Shown piece after piece: positions 34,039 through 45,346 of a DNA stretch of 64,000 nt. This stretch comes from Syntrophotalea carbinolica DSM 2380 (GTDB taxonomy: Bacteria; Desulfobacterota; Desulfuromonadia; Desulfuromonadales; Syntrophotaleaceae), in the NCBI RefSeq assembly GCF_000012885.1, contig NC_007498.2:2170001-2234000 (forward strand). The letters are read 5' to 3'. The stretch's first letter is position 1; the number at the start of each line of letters is the position of its first letter. The position numbers and the translations under genes were made by a program. The notes under the pieces are model-generated. The model did not search any database, was not told where the DNA came from, and worked only from the letters and a program-made list of their open reading frames with translations.

Positions 34039-35763
34039 TCAGGCCATGGAAACCGGGCGGATATCGCGCACCTGCAACTGAACGGAAACGCGCTCCCGCC
34101 ATTCGTTGCGTTGCGGAGTGAACAGAATATCCTGCGGGCCGGCCAACTGCGCCTGCCTCTCCGCCATCCCGAAGGCGATACAAGGCAGACCGTGCCCTCC
34201 CTGACAGGCAATGAAACGCAGGTGTTTGTCCCCCACCCGTTGCACGCTTTGCAGATGCACTCCCCGCGCCAGATAAACCGGCTGCGGGTTGCCCGGACCG
34301 AAAGGGGCCAGACGAGATAGTTCATCGATGCTGTCGAGATCGATTTCCTCGAGAGAAACCTCGCCATCATGAAATTGCCTGAACCGCAAATCTTCCGGGC
34401 TCAGGGTCTGGCGGGCCAGTTTTTCGAAATCCCTGGCGAAGGCCTCCACCCGGCCGGCATCGATTGTCAATCCGGCTGCATACTCGTGCCCCCCGAACCC
34501 CTGCAGAAAGGCTTGACAGTCCGACAACGCCTGATAGAGGTGCAACCCCTTTATCGACCGGCCCGACCCCTTCCCCACCCCCTCGTTCAGTGCGATCAGG
34601 ATGGTCGGACGATGATACTTCTCCACCAGGCGGCTGGCAACGATACCGATCACACCGGGATGCCAGCGCTCGTCAGCCAGCACAATGCTATGGGTGGCGC
34701 CGGATGACCGCTGCCGCCAACGCTCATCGGCCTGTTCCAGGGTCTGCTGTTCAATAGCCTGACGGTCGCTATTGACCCTGTCCAGCATTTCGGCCGTCGC
34801 CATGGCATCCTGTACGGACTCTTGCAGCAACAACTCGACACCGACAGCACCGTCTTCGAGGCGGCCGGCGGCGTTGATCCGCGGCGCCAGGCGGAAACCG
34901 ATGCTCCCGCAGGTGACCTTGTCCACGCCGGCGACCTTCTTCAAAGCCTGTAGTCCGGCCCGACCGGAATGGGACAGCAACTCCAGTCCCGCCTTGGTCA
35001 AGGCCCGGTTGAGGCCCTTGAGCGGTACAATATCGGCAATTGTCCCCAAAGCGACAAGATCGAGTCCGTAACGCAGGTCGGGCTCGCAAACCGTCTTCCA
35101 GTGACCAAGATCCCGGAGGTGTTTTCGCAACGCGACCAACAGCAAAAATGCCACCCCGACACCGGCGAGATTCTTGAAAGGATAACCGCAATCCGGGCGG
35201 GATGGATTGACAATGGCAAGGGCCGCAGGTAGCGTTTCCGGAACCTGATGATGGTCGGTTATGATCAGATCCAGCCCCAGTTCAGCCGCCCGCATGGCCT
35301 GTGCGTGCGCGGAAACACCGCAGTCCACGGTCACCGCAAGAGTCGCGCCATGGGTCGCGCAATCTTCCAGGGCCGCGGCGGAAACGCCGTAGCCGTCCTT
35401 GAGACGCAGCGGAATATGATAGGAAACCCGGGCCCCGAAGGCCCTCAGGGTTTCAACCAGCAACGCTGTACCGGATATGCCGTCGACGTCATAATCGCCG
35501 TGCACCGCAATCTTTTCGCGGTTGCACACCGCCTGCGCAAGGCGCTCTACGGCCTTGTCCATATCGGCCATCAGGCAGGGATCGGGCATACTGGACAGTT
35601 TTGCCTGCAAAAAGGCTTGCACCTCATCGAGGGAGCCAAGCCCGCGCCGCAACAGCGCTTCCGATGCAAGTCGCGACAGGCCCAGGCATTGCTGCAAAGC
35701 CACGGCATCGAGTTGTTCGCTAACGTCTCGCTCTAACCAGAGCGTGTCGGATGCTTCACTCAT
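34039..35763 (-). CDS. recJ: Single-stranded-DNA-specific exonuclease RecJ
   Basis: A 574-residue DHH-superfamily 5'-3' exonuclease used in recombination and repair. Motif I is VHGDYDVDGISGTALLVETL, motif II TVDCGVSAH, motif III IITDHHQVPETLP; DHHA1 features include RSIKGLHLYQALSDC and GFGGHEYAAGLTI. A C-terminal OB domain follows. The ATG at 35761-35763 has GAGGA 4 nt upstream, so the longer frame was trimmed. An intrinsic terminator separates it from secF, so its transcription may be partly independent of secDF. Confidence 0.95.
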   Translation of the reverse strand: MSEASDTLWLERDVSEQLDAVALQQCLGLSRLASEALLRRGLGSLDEVQAFLQAKLSSMPDPCLMADMDKAVERLAQAVCNREKIAVHGDYDVDGISGTALLVETLRAFGARVSYHIPLRLKDGYGVSAAALEDCATHGATLAVTVDCGVSAHAQAMRAAELGLDLIITDHHQVPETLPAALAIVNPSRPDCGYPFKNLAGVGVAFLLLVALRKHLRDLGHWKTVCEPDLRYGLDLVALGTIADIVPLKGLNRALTKAGLELLSHSGRAGLQALKKVAGVDKVTCGSIGFRLAPRINAAGRLEDGAVGVELLLQESVQDAMATAEMLDRVNSDRQAIEQQTLEQADERWRQRSSGATHSIVLADERWHPGVIGIVASRLVEKYHRPTILIALNEGVGKGSGRSIKGLHLYQALSDCQAFLQGFGGHEYAAGLTIDAGRVEAFARDFEKLARQTLSPEDLRFRQFHDGEVSLEEIDLDSIDELSRLAPFGPGNPQPVYLARGVHLQSVQRVGDKHLRFIACQGGHGLPCIAFGMAERQAQLAGPQDILFTPQRNEWRERVSVQLQVRDIRPVSMA

Positions 35764-35788
35764 ATTTCCTCGGATCGATCGGTACGCA

Positions 35789-35828
35789 CCAAAAGTGAAA
35801 GGGCCGGAAGGGTTTCCCCCCCCGGCCC
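35789..35828 (-). terminator. Terminator between secF and recJ
   Basis: GGGCCGG (35801-35807) pairs with CCGGCCC (35822-35828); on the minus strand it is followed by TTTCACTTTT. Confidence 0.6.
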
Positions 35829-35856
35829 CATTTTTACCAGTAACGGCAACCCGCAA

Positions 35857-36780
35857 TCAAGGTGCCTTGACGGCCGCCTGCTTGCGATTCTTGTAGTCAT
35901 CCCAGAACAGCAACACGGGGCTGGCAACAAAAATCGACGAATAGGTTCCGACCACCACCCCGACCAGCATGGCGAATGCGAAGTTGTGGATGACACCGCC
36001 ACCAAACAGGAACAAGGCCAGGATAACCAGCAGCGTCGTTCCGGAGGTAAGAATGGTCCGGGACAGGGTTTCGTTGATACTGGCATTGACCCTGGTGGGG
36101 AATTCCTCCTTGGTCGATTTCGCGCAGTTTTCGCGGATGCGATCGTAAACGATAATGGTGTCGTTCAGAGAGTAACCGATGATGGCCAGAAAAGCGGCGA
36201 TGATCGGCAGATCGATCTCCTTGTTGAACAAGGAAAACGCGCCAAGGGTGATAAGTACATCGTGCAGCAGGGCGATGATGGCACCCACGGCGAACTTGAA
36301 CTCGAAACGAATGGTGATATAGATCAGGACGCCGACCATGGCAAAGACAATGGCCAGCAGACCTTTTTTGCGCAAATCCTTACCGACCTGCGGACCGACC
36401 ATTTCCACCCTGCGGATTTCAACGGTACCTTCACCGTAGGTTTTTTCCAGGTGAAGGCGAATCTCATCAGCAAGCCCCTCGAGCTCGGAACTGGTATCCT
36501 GGGCGCGCAGCAGAAATTCATGGGAATCTCCCTCGAAGTTCTGCACCAGCAAACCCTTCATATCCATCTCCTTAAGAGCGGACTTGATCTGGGCTGCCTT
36601 GGTCGCTTCGGTAAACTTGACCTGAATGAGGGTTCCCCCGGAAAAATCGATACCGTAATTGGGACCGCCCTTGACGACCAGAGAACCCATGCCCACTACA
36701 ATCAGCACCAGAGAGAAGATCAGCGCCAGTTTGCGCCAGCCGACAAAATTTATATTGATATCATGCTTGATAACCTGCAT
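35857..36780 (-). CDS. secF: Protein translocase subunit SecF
   Basis: A 307-residue inner-membrane protein with six helices. The first helix is followed by GPNYGIDFSGGTLIQVKF, the family signature, then a periplasmic domain, then the core helices with IIAAFLAIIGYSLNDTIIVYDRIREN, where the Asp of the proton path lies. With SecD and YajC it pulls preproteins across the membrane using the proton-motive force. The gap to secD is 10 nt. Confidence 0.97.
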   Translation of the reverse strand: MQVIKHDININFVGWRKLALIFSLVLIVVGMGSLVVKGGPNYGIDFSGGTLIQVKFTEATKAAQIKSALKEMDMKGLLVQNFEGDSHEFLLRAQDTSSELEGLADEIRLHLEKTYGEGTVEIRRVEMVGPQVGKDLRKKGLLAIVFAMVGVLIYITIRFEFKFAVGAIIALLHDVLITLGAFSLFNKEIDLPIIAAFLAIIGYSLNDTIIVYDRIRENCAKSTKEEFPTRVNASINETLSRTILTSGTTLLVILALFLFGGGVIHNFAFAMLVGVVVGTYSSIFVASPVLLFWDDYKNRKQAAVKAP

Positions 36781-36790
36781 GCCGTCCTCC

Positions 36791-38392
36791 CTAGATACTC
36801 AATCGCTTGACCTGGTAGCGTTCCAGGAAAAAGTCGAAAATAACACGTGAGACGAATATCGCCGTAAACAGCGACGCGGCAATCCCGATGGACAGGGTCA
36901 CGGCAAAGCCTTTGACCGGACCGGTGCCGAACTGAAAGAGCACCAAAGCAGCGATCAGGGTCGTGATATTGGCATCCATAATGGTCAAAAAGGCTTTACT
37001 GTAGCCGGCCTCCAGGGCATTGCGGGCACTCTTGCCGAGCCGCAACTCCTCACGGATACGCTCATAAATGAGCACATTGGCATCCACCGCCATCCCCAGA
37101 GTCAGCACGATACCGCCGATACCTGGCAGCGTGAGACTGGCCTTGCACAGACTCAGCATGGCCATAATGAACACCAGGTTGAGTACCAGGGCCAGGTTGG
37201 CCACCAGGCCGGCGAGGTTGTAATAGATGCCCATGGCCAGCACCACCGCCACGCAGCCGATAATGACCGACCAGATACCACGATGGATGGAATCCAGACC
37301 GAGGGAGGGACCGACGGTGCGATTTTCAAGGATGGTAACCGGCGCAGGCAATGATCCGGCCCGCAGTACGATGGCCAGATCGGTGGCCTCCTGCTCGTCG
37401 AAGGAACCGGAGATCTGCGCGCTGCCGCCGGAGATCCGTTCGCGGATAAACGGCGCGGAATAAACGGTATCGTCAAGCACGATGGCCATGCGCTTGCCGA
37501 CATTGGAAGCGGTTATCTGGTCGAAACGCTTGGCACCGACAGCATTGAAGTCGATCGATACGTAGGGTTCGTTGAATCGGGGGTCTATCCGCACCTGCGC
37601 ATCGGAGACCAGATCGCCGGTAAGCACGGTTTTGTCGTAGACCACCAAGGGCGTCTGGGTGACCGCGCCACTGCGCCGGTCAACCTGTCTTTCGTAAAGC
37701 AACTGGGTACCGGGAGGCAACACCCCTTTGGCCGCAGCCTGCAGATCGATGTTTTCCGCAACCATCTTGAATTCGAGCAAAGCGGTTTTGCCGAGCAGGT
37801 CCACGGCCCGCCGGGGATCCTTGATGCCGGGCAACTGAACCAGAATACGGTCGCTGCCCTGCCTTTGCAGAACGGTTTCACTGACGCCGAATTGGTCGAT
37901 GCGGTTACGTAAGGTCTCGAGAGCCTGCTTCACGGCATTATCCTGGATGGACGCCACGGCAGAAGAGGAAAAGCGGAAATATTTTTCGATATAACCGCCC
38001 TGAGTTTCCAATGTTAAAGGCTCCAGATCGCGATAGCCGCCGTCGGCCATAAAGGCATCGACCTGCTTGCCGGCCTCGTCGTCATAAACAACGACAACCA
38101 AGCGATCGTTACCCACCCGGGAGACGCGCTTGAAAATGATGTCTTTTTCTTTCAGCTCGGTTTCCACCTGGTCGACGATGCCGTCGATCCGGCTTTCGAC
38201 CGCTTTTTCGACATCAACCCCGAGAACCAGGTGCATGCCGCCCTGCAGATCGAGTCCGAGATGCAAAGGGTCGAAGCTCTTCTTCAGCCAATCAGGGGAA
38301 CTGTTGGGAAACAGAGTCGGCATTAAAGCCAACAATGACAGAGCGAGGCAGAACAGTACAACCCCTCCCCGCAGCTTGATGCTCTTGGACAT
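36791..38392 (-). CDS. secD: Protein translocase subunit SecD
   Basis: A 533-residue membrane protein. The N-terminal helix is followed by LHLGLDLQGGMHLVLGVDVEKA, the large periplasmic P1 domain (VLQRQGSDRILVQLPGIKDP) and six-helix core with LTLGMAVDANVLIYERIREEL, the D-A-N motif of the proton channel. Length is typical. It precedes secF by 10 nt and follows yajC, the standard order. Confidence 0.97.
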   Translation of the reverse strand: MSKSIKLRGGVVLFCLALSLLALMPTLFPNSSPDWLKKSFDPLHLGLDLQGGMHLVLGVDVEKAVESRIDGIVDQVETELKEKDIIFKRVSRVGNDRLVVVVYDDEAGKQVDAFMADGGYRDLEPLTLETQGGYIEKYFRFSSSAVASIQDNAVKQALETLRNRIDQFGVSETVLQRQGSDRILVQLPGIKDPRRAVDLLGKTALLEFKMVAENIDLQAAAKGVLPPGTQLLYERQVDRRSGAVTQTPLVVYDKTVLTGDLVSDAQVRIDPRFNEPYVSIDFNAVGAKRFDQITASNVGKRMAIVLDDTVYSAPFIRERISGGSAQISGSFDEQEATDLAIVLRAGSLPAPVTILENRTVGPSLGLDSIHRGIWSVIIGCVAVVLAMGIYYNLAGLVANLALVLNLVFIMAMLSLCKASLTLPGIGGIVLTLGMAVDANVLIYERIREELRLGKSARNALEAGYSKAFLTIMDANITTLIAALVLFQFGTGPVKGFAVTLSIGIAASLFTAIFVSRVIFDFFLERYQVKRLSI

Positions 38393-38462
38393 GGCTTTTC
38401 ACTACTCCTTTCGCAATCAATGGCAACACGTCGTCCGACAATCCCCCGCGAGTTGAGTATTC

Positions 38463-38480
38463 CGGCAGGAGGTCCTGCCG
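38463..38480 (-). other. Hairpin in the yajC-secD spacer
   Basis: CGGCAGGA (38463-38470) and TCCTGCCG (38473-38480) form a tight palindrome within flanking partly complementary TTGAG/CTCAA. No T-run follows; role unknown. The remaining spacer of about 200 nt shows nothing else. Confidence 0.45.
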
Positions 38481-38597
38481 AATCTCAATAACGCTCGCAG
38501 CAAGCGTCAGCGCCGTAAATAAGAATCTCTTCCCGCCCGCAATGGCAACATGCAAAAGCAACAGGTCGGATCCGCCGAAAGGGTTACCCCCTGAGGC

Positions 38598-38909
38598 TTA
38601 ATTCTGCCCAACACTTACAATAGAGGAACGATTCATCTTGATTTTGACACCGGTGGCAACTTCCAGGGTGACGATTTCATCCTGCACGCTGGCCACTTTG
38701 CCATGAATGCCGCCGGCGGTAACGACCATATCGCCGACCTTGAGTGCATCCACCAGGTTCTTATGCTCTTTGGCGCGTTTTTGCTGGGGACGAATCAGCA
38801 AAAAGTAAAAAATACCGAACATCAACACCAGCATGATGACCGTTCCGTAGGGATTGCTTTGACCACCGGGAGGGGCCGCCATGGCATGTGCTTCGGAAAT
38901 CCAGAACAT
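38598..38909 (-). CDS. yajC: Preprotein translocase subunit YajC
   Basis: A 103-residue protein with one N-terminal transmembrane helix (YGTVIMLVLMFGIFYFLLIRPQQKRAKEHK), the YajC signature, and a small cytosolic domain with LVDALKVGDMVVTAGGIHGKVASVQD. It associates with SecDF. It follows tgt and precedes secD, as is common across Proteobacteria. Confidence 0.96.
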   Translation of the reverse strand: MFWISEAHAMAAPPGGQSNPYGTVIMLVLMFGIFYFLLIRPQQKRAKEHKNLVDALKVGDMVVTAGGIHGKVASVQDEIVTLEVATGVKIKMNRSSIVSVGQN

Positions 38910-38949
38910 AATCAGCTCCTTTAGTTTGAAGTTTCGATCTTCGAGGTTG

Positions 38950-38978
38950 AGTTTATGAGCAGACTAACATAAATGCAA
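38950..38978 (-). promoter_or_regulatory. Candidate promoter upstream of yajC
   Basis: Minus strand TTGCAT (38978-38973), 17-nt spacer, TAAACT (38955-38950), 41 nt upstream of yajC. Weak -35, fair -10. Confidence 0.35.
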
Positions 38979-38996
38979 GAACAGTCTCCGACTTTT

Positions 38997-40130
<1,134 letters not shown>

Positions 40131-40201
40131 TCACATTTCTCTCTAAAAGACGATCGAAGGAAACATTCGGAGACATCTCCGGACTTCGACATGGGTACCT
40201 A

Positions 40202-41233
40202 TCAAAGGATCAACATACAGTCGCCGTAACTGAAAAATCGAAATTTTTCCGCCACAGCCCGCTGATAAGCCTCAAGGATGAATTCACGTCCGGCAAGGGC
40301 GGCCACCAGCACCAACAATGTGGAGCACGGAAGATGGAAATTCGTGACCAGCCCGTCAACGATCCGAAACTTGAATCCGGGGCGTATAAACAGATCGCAT
40401 GTGCCGGCCCCTGCCTGCAACCTGCCCTGTTCATCGACAGCGTACTCCAGTGTACGGGTACTGGTGGTACCGAGGGCAATCACACGCCGGCCGTCATCCT
40501 TGGCCCGATTAACCGCAGCGGCCGTACCCTCGGGCACAAAATAATTTTCCTCGTGCATCCGGTGTTCGGTAATATCGTCGGTACGCATGGGAAGGAATGT
40601 CCCCAGGCCGACATGCAGGGTCAGAGGCTGAATCTCTACCCCCTTGGCCCGCAAAACATCGAGAATCTCATCGGTAAAATGCAGCCCTGCCGTGGGCGCC
40701 GCCACCGCGCCGGCCTCGCGTGCAAAGACAGTCTGATAACGGCTGCGGTCATCCGGTGTAGCCTCACGTCGGATATACGGCGGCAGCGGTATCCGGCCCA
40801 CCTGCTCCAAGACTTGACTGAAATCGCCCTGAAAAGAAAACCGCACATGCCGATAAGGAGGTTCACCCCCTTCGACAACCGTGCCTTCAAGGCCTTCGCC
40901 AAGAATCAAGCGCGTCCCCGGACGGGGTGATTTGGAACACTTGGTAAGGCACGCCCAAACCTCTTCCACGCCGGGCAAACGCCGTACCAGAAATACCTCG
41001 ATACGGCCGCCGGTTTGCTTGCGGCCGATCAGACGCGCCGGGATTACACGCGTATCATTCACCACAAGCACATCACCCGGACGAAACCAATCGGCGATAT
41101 CGGCGAACTGCGCCAATTGAAGCTGTTGCGTCACTCGGTTGAGAACCATCAGGCGGGAAGCCTGTCTTTGCGCCAAAGGATGTTGGGCGATCAATTCCTC
41201 CGGCAACTCAAAATCAAAATCACTCAAACGCAT
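40202..41233 (-). CDS. queA: S-adenosylmethionine:tRNA ribosyltransferase-isomerase QueA
   Basis: A 343-residue enzyme that transfers the ribosyl part of SAM to preQ1 in tRNA to make epoxyqueuosine. Signatures: FDFELPEELIAQHPLAQRQASRLMVL, VVNDTRVIPARL, AAPTAGLHFTDEI and NFHLPCSTLLVLVAAL. Length is standard. It is followed by tgt, yajC, secD and secF on the same strand and has its own upstream promoter. Confidence 0.97.
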   Translation of the reverse strand: MRLSDFDFELPEELIAQHPLAQRQASRLMVLNRVTQQLQLAQFADIADWFRPGDVLVVNDTRVIPARLIGRKQTGGRIEVFLVRRLPGVEEVWACLTKCSKSPRPGTRLILGEGLEGTVVEGGEPPYRHVRFSFQGDFSQVLEQVGRIPLPPYIRREATPDDRSRYQTVFAREAGAVAAPTAGLHFTDEILDVLRAKGVEIQPLTLHVGLGTFLPMRTDDITEHRMHEENYFVPEGTAAAVNRAKDDGRRVIALGTTSTRTLEYAVDEQGRLQAGAGTCDLFIRPGFKFRIVDGLVTNFHLPCSTLLVLVAALAGREFILEAYQRAVAEKFRFFSYGDCMLIL

Positions 41234-41278
41234 CGCTTGAAAAACCTACCGGTTGCGCGGGGCCCAAGTGCCCCAGCA

Positions 41279-41307
41279 ATCAAACATACCTGTCGAACAA
41301 AAGTCAA
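41279..41307 (-). promoter_or_regulatory. Promoter of the queA-tgt operon
   Basis: Minus strand TTGACT (41307-41302), 17-nt spacer, TTTGAT (41284-41279), about 45 nt upstream of queA. Confidence 0.6.
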
Positions 41308-41434
41308 CGTCTATCGGCCTCTGGCAAAAAATCGGACATCAATAACGCGCCATGCAAATCATCCGGGAAACAGGCCGGCTCCAAGCCGACTGCGGATATG
41401 GAATGCAAAAAAAGGAGCGTCGATATGACAAGGG

Positions 41435-41623
41435 TTATCCCTTCACAAGATATACCAGCAGCAATCCGCCCAGCATCAGAAACAGGCCCATACCACGCAA
41501 AACACGATCCGGCAGCGCGACAAAACTGAGCAGCGTTCTTTTCATTCTCGGCGGTGAAAGAAACCAGGGCATCCCTTCGACAATCAAAACGACCCCTGCA
41601 ACTGTCACCAAAAATTCGACCAT
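41435..41623 (-). CDS. DUF2065 family small membrane protein (YjeT-like)
   Basis: A 62-residue protein with two hydrophobic segments: VEFLVTVAGVVLIVEGMPWFLSP at the N-terminus and GMGLFLMLGGLLLVYLV at the C-terminus, joined by a basic loop (PPRMKRTLLSFVALPDRVLR). This is the DUF2065 pattern; function is unknown. The ATG at 41621-41623 was chosen because GGAG lies 7 nt upstream. The much longer open frame above it has no such support. It stands between queA and the ygiQ-like gene on the same strand. Confidence 0.82.
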   Translation of the reverse strand: MVEFLVTVAGVVLIVEGMPWFLSPPRMKRTLLSFVALPDRVLRGMGLFLMLGGLLLVYLVKG

Positions 41624-41845
41624 GGTTGTCTCCTGCCGGAATTGTCTAAAACCATTATCATTCCCTGACTTATAGACCTTTGCAGGGCAAGAACACGCTC
41701 GAAGACCGTATCGACCGGACTCAGCAGACCGACCTGGGCCTTCGCCAAGGGGCGCTATATTAAGCTTCCGTGCCAGGCCTGTCAAGCAGGCCTCCAGGTT
41801 AGAGCCAGCGCACAATCGTTCACAGAAAACGGCCTGGATCCCAGG

Positions 41846-43723
41846 TTATTTTCCGCGACTCGGCCTTTTCGGGGGGCGCCTTCTCGATCTTCGGGGCGGC
41901 CCGGCCTTTTTCGGCATGTTGGCAGGAGGGGCTCCCAATAGTTGCGCGGCAACGTCCTCCCGCCCGCAGATTTGCAATGCCTGCAACACATCATCCCGGT
42001 TTTCGGGAAGATGCGATAACAGCAAAGCTTTTTGCAGTCGCCTTTCCCTGGCCGACCTGGCAACCGCAACGGGCGTATCCGAATAGGGATCGACCCCCGT
42101 ATGGTACATGCATGTGGCAAGGGTCCCGGGCGTGGGAGTGAATTCCTGAACCTGCTCGACGCGCATCCCGTTTTCCTTGAGGAACAACGCGGTATCGACC
42201 ATATCGCCAAGGGTACATCCCGGGTGACCGGCGATCAGATAAGGGACCACGGATTGACGTTTATCCAGAGCGCGGCTGTAAGCACGAAACTGTTTCAAAA
42301 AACGGTTGAAAAGCGCCGCACCCGGCTTGCGCATGATACGGGCCACTTTGTCGCTGAGCGTTTCAGGCGCAACTTTCAACAATCCCCCGACATGATGTTT
42401 AAGCAATTGTTGAAAATATGCCGGCTGTCGTTCCAACAGATCCAGGCGAATTCCGGACGCGACAAAAACATGCTTCACGCCGGGGAGCCTTCTCACTTTT
42501 TCGAGCAGTGAGGCCGCGGCTTGATCTTCGATGACCAGATGCCGACACGGCTGCGGAAACAGACAACCGTCACGGCGGCACGATTTGCGTGCCTTGATAT
42601 TCCCGCAGGACATACCGTACATATTGGCGGTCGGGCCGCCCACATCGGTGATTGTACCGCGGAAGCCCTTATCCCGGGCCATGTCCGTTACTTCAGAGAC
42701 AATCGAAGCCTGAGAGCGAGACTGGATAATTTTTCCCTGGTGAGACGCGATGGCGCAAAAAGCACAGCCCCCGCAACAACCTCGATGGCTGGTAACGGAA
42801 AAACGGATCTGTTCAAAAGCCGGGATCGATTCCCGGTAACCGGGATGGGGCTTACGACTGAAAGGCAAGGCATAAATGCCGTCAAGCTCGGTCTGGGATA
42901 ATGGCAGAGACGGCGGATTTACCAGCACCCAACGGTTGCCGTGCCGTTGCGCCACAGCCCGGCCGCTATAGGGGTTGCCCTCCTCGGCGGCGAGACGGAA
43001 GGCACGACCGAAAGCCTCCGGGTCGTTGCTGACCGCTTCATAAGATGGAAGTTCCAGGGCACCAGGGGGGATATCCGGACAAACAACAGCGGTGCCGGGC
43101 AGATTCATAATCTGTGCGGGGCTCTCCCCGGCGCAACAGCGCCGGGCCAGCTCGAGCAAGGTATTTTCGGCCATGCCGTAAATCAGAAGATCGGCCTTGG
43201 CGTCAACCAATACCGAACGACGCACCTGCTCGGTCCAATAGTCGAAATGAGCCAGGCGGCGCAAACTCGCTTCGATGCCGCCGACAACGACGGGCACCCC
43301 TTTGAATACGCCCTTGAGAGCCGCGGTATAGGCAATCACGGCCCGATTCGGGCGGGCGCCCGCTTTACCGCCGGGAGTGTAAGCATCGTTCCGCCGCAGC
43401 TTGCGCGCGGCCGTATAGTGATTAACCATGGAATCCATGGCGCCGGCGGACACGGCGGCAAACAACCTTGGACGCCCCATGACGCTAAAGGCTTGCGGCT
43501 GACGCCAATCGGGCTGAGCCAGGATACCTACACGGTAACCGTAATGGGCCATAAACCGGGCCAACAACGGAACGCCAAAGGCCGGATGATCGATATAGGC
43601 ATCGCCGCTGACAAACAGGATATCCAGTTCGTCCCAGCCGCGGGCGAGCATTTCCTGCCTGTTGGTAGGCAAAAAATCGCTGCAGTGCTGCCCTCCGGAA
43701 GTCCCGGCGGCTGGATTAATCAC
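41846..43723 (-). CDS. YgiQ family radical SAM protein
   Basis: A 625-residue protein. The N-terminal YgiQ domain has [34 protein letters not shown]. The radical-SAM cluster motif is [12 protein letters not shown] (CxxxCxxC) near residue 318, followed by [15 protein letters not shown]. The C-terminal part has [42 protein letters not shown], and a basic proline-rich tail ([17 protein letters not shown]). The reaction is unknown for the family. The start is GTG at 43723; the ribosome site is weak, but homologues have this N-terminal extension. Confidence 0.9.
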   Translation of the reverse strand: MINPAAGTSGGQHCSDFLPTNRQEMLARGWDELDILFVSGDAYIDHPAFGVPLLARFMAHYGYRVGILAQPDWRQPQAFSVMGRPRLFAAVSAGAMDSMVNHYTAARKLRRNDAYTPGGKAGARPNRAVIAYTAALKGVFKGVPVVVGGIEASLRRLAHFDYWTEQVRRSVLVDAKADLLIYGMAENTLLELARRCCAGESPAQIMNLPGTAVVCPDIPPGALELPSYEAVSNDPEAFGRAFRLAAEEGNPYSGRAVAQRHGNRWVLVNPPSLPLSQTELDGIYALPFSRKPHPGYRESIPAFEQIRFSVTSHRGCCGGCAFCAIASHQGKIIQSRSQASIVSEVTDMARDKGFRGTITDVGGPTANMYGMSCGNIKARKSCRRDGCLFPQPCRHLVIEDQAAASLLEKVRRLPGVKHVFVASGIRLDLLERQPAYFQQLLKHHVGGLLKVAPETLSDKVARIMRKPGAALFNRFLKQFRAYSRALDKRQSVVPYLIAGHPGCTLGDMVDTALFLKENGMRVEQVQEFTPTPGTLATCMYHTGVDPYSDTPVAVARSARERRLQKALLLSHLPENRDDVLQALQICGREDVAAQLLGAPPANMPKKAGPPRRSRRRPPKRPSRGK

Positions 43724-43784
43724 CTTGTTGACCGATACATTGACATAGAAACGACACAGGGTTCCTCAATCGGCAAGACATAAA

Positions 43785-44822
43785 TCAGGGATACAGCGGA
43801 AGATCACTCAATCCGCTATCTTCCGACCACGCCTGCATAAGATTCATGTTCTGTACCGCCTGACTTGCCGCCCCCTTAAGCAGGTTATCGATAACCGACA
43901 CGATAATGACGCGACCGGTTCGCTTGTCGCTGACCACACCGATATTGCAGTAGTTACTGCCACGTACATGCAAAATATTGGGAAGCTCGCCTTGAGGATG
44001 AACCCGCACGAAGATCTCGCCGGCATAGCGCTGGGCGTACAATTGCTGGAGCTGTGCCGTGTCCATCGGCTGCACTAAAGAAGCGTAACAGGTTGACAGG
44101 ATACCGCGGTTCACCGGCAACAAATGGGGAGTGAAACTGACCTGCACAGGCTTTCCGGCAAGCTGCCCGAGGGTCTGTTCGATCTCGGGGGTGTGCCGAT
44201 GAGACGCCACGCCGTAGGCCTTGAATCCCTCATTGACTTCGCAGTAAAGGCTGCCGACCTTGGCTGATCGACCCGCCCCGCTGGTACCTGACTTGCTGTC
44301 GATAATCAGCGAAGCTGCGTCGATAAGGTTATTTTCCAACAACGGAGCCAACCCCAGCGCAATGCTGGTAGGATAGCACCCCGGATTGGCGACGAGCCGG
44401 GCATCAACCACCTGCTGACGATACAGTTCAGGCAAGCCGTAGACCGCTTCGTCAAGCAACTCGGGGCTGGTGTGTTTGTCATACCATGCTTCGTAGACAT
44501 CGACATCGTGCAGGCGATAATCGGCGGAAAGATCCACCACCTTTTTCCCGGCATGGAGGAAAGCCGGAACCACGGCCATAGCTGCCTTGTGGGGCAATGC
44601 CGTGAACACGAAATCGGATTTCCGAATAATCGTATCGACATCTACGGGATCGAATGTCAGATCGATGCGCCCAGCCAGAGAAGGAAACACACTGTCAATA
44701 CTTGCACCGGCGTTTTGCCGGGACGTGACACAAGTGATTTCGACTTGAGGATGGTTGAGCAACAGACGAATCAGTTCGACGCCGGTATATCCACTGGCGC
44801 CGACAATGGCAACTTTCAGCAT
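43785..44822 (-). CDS. argC: N-acetyl-gamma-glutamyl-phosphate reductase ArgC
   Basis: A 345-residue NADPH-dependent enzyme for the third step of arginine synthesis. The Rossmann motif [22 protein letters not shown] opens it; the catalytic Cys is in [29 protein letters not shown] contains the conserved His. Length is normal. It follows rplM-rpsI on the minus strand, separated by two hairpins. Other arg genes are not in view. Confidence 0.97.
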
Positions 44823-44842
44823 GATATCCTCCTCAAAAGCGA

Positions 44843-44868
44843 AAAGGGAAACCCACGGGTTTCCCTTT
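44843..44868 (-). terminator. 12-bp hairpin just upstream of argC
   Basis: AAAGGGAAACCC (44843-44854) and GGGTTTCCCTTT (44857-44868). On the minus strand it is followed by TCGCTTTTGAGG, which contains the argC ribosome site. It may be a weak terminator or a translation-controlling hairpin. Confidence 0.45.
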
Positions 44869-44876
44869 GCACCTTG

Positions 44877-44912
44877 ACTGACAAGAAACAGCCCCGCCTG
44901 ATGCCGGGCTGT
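44877..44912 (-). terminator. Intrinsic terminator of the rplM-rpsI operon
   Basis: ACAGCCC (44888-44894) pairs with GGGCTGT (44906-44912); on the minus strand TTTCTTGT follows. It lies 13 nt after the rpsI stop. Confidence 0.65.
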
Positions 44913-44924
44913 AACATATCCGGA

Positions 44925-45317
44925 TTAACGTTTGGAGAACTGGAACCGCGCACGAGCACCTTTGCGCCCGTATTTCTTACGTTCCTTGGCACGGCTGTCA
45001 CGGGTGATGAAGCCGGCTTTTTTGAGAACGCCGCGCAATTCGGGATCGGCCTCCAGCAGAGCCTTGGTGATACCATGCTTGATGGCACCGGCCTGTCCGG
45101 AAGGTCCACCGCCGCAGACATTGACCATAATATCGAACTTACCCATATTGTCGGTCAGCTCGAGCGGCTGGCGGATAACCATCTTGGAGGTTTCACGACC
45201 AAAGTACTCATCCAGAGTGCGACGATTAACGGTAATATTGCCTTCACCCGGCTTCAGCCAGACGCGAGCAATGGAAGTTTTTCTTTTGCCGGTTGCGTAG
45301 AACCTTTGTTCGGCCAT
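44925..45317 (-). CDS. rpsI: 30S ribosomal protein S9
   Basis: A 130-residue protein. The pattern [21 protein letters not shown] near the N-terminus, [19 protein letters not shown] mid-protein and the basic C-terminus [24 protein letters not shown] (ending in the P-site-contacting Lys-Arg) identify S9. It follows rplM by 29 nt, the universal bacterial order. Confidence 0.98.
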   Translation of the reverse strand: MAEQRFYATGKRKTSIARVWLKPGEGNITVNRRTLDEYFGRETSKMVIRQPLELTDNMGKFDIMVNVCGGGPSGQAGAIKHGITKALLEADPELRGVLKKAGFITRDSRAKERKKYGRKGARARFQFSKR

Positions 45318-45346
45318 CTTTATCTCCTGACTCGGTTCTGAATTCT

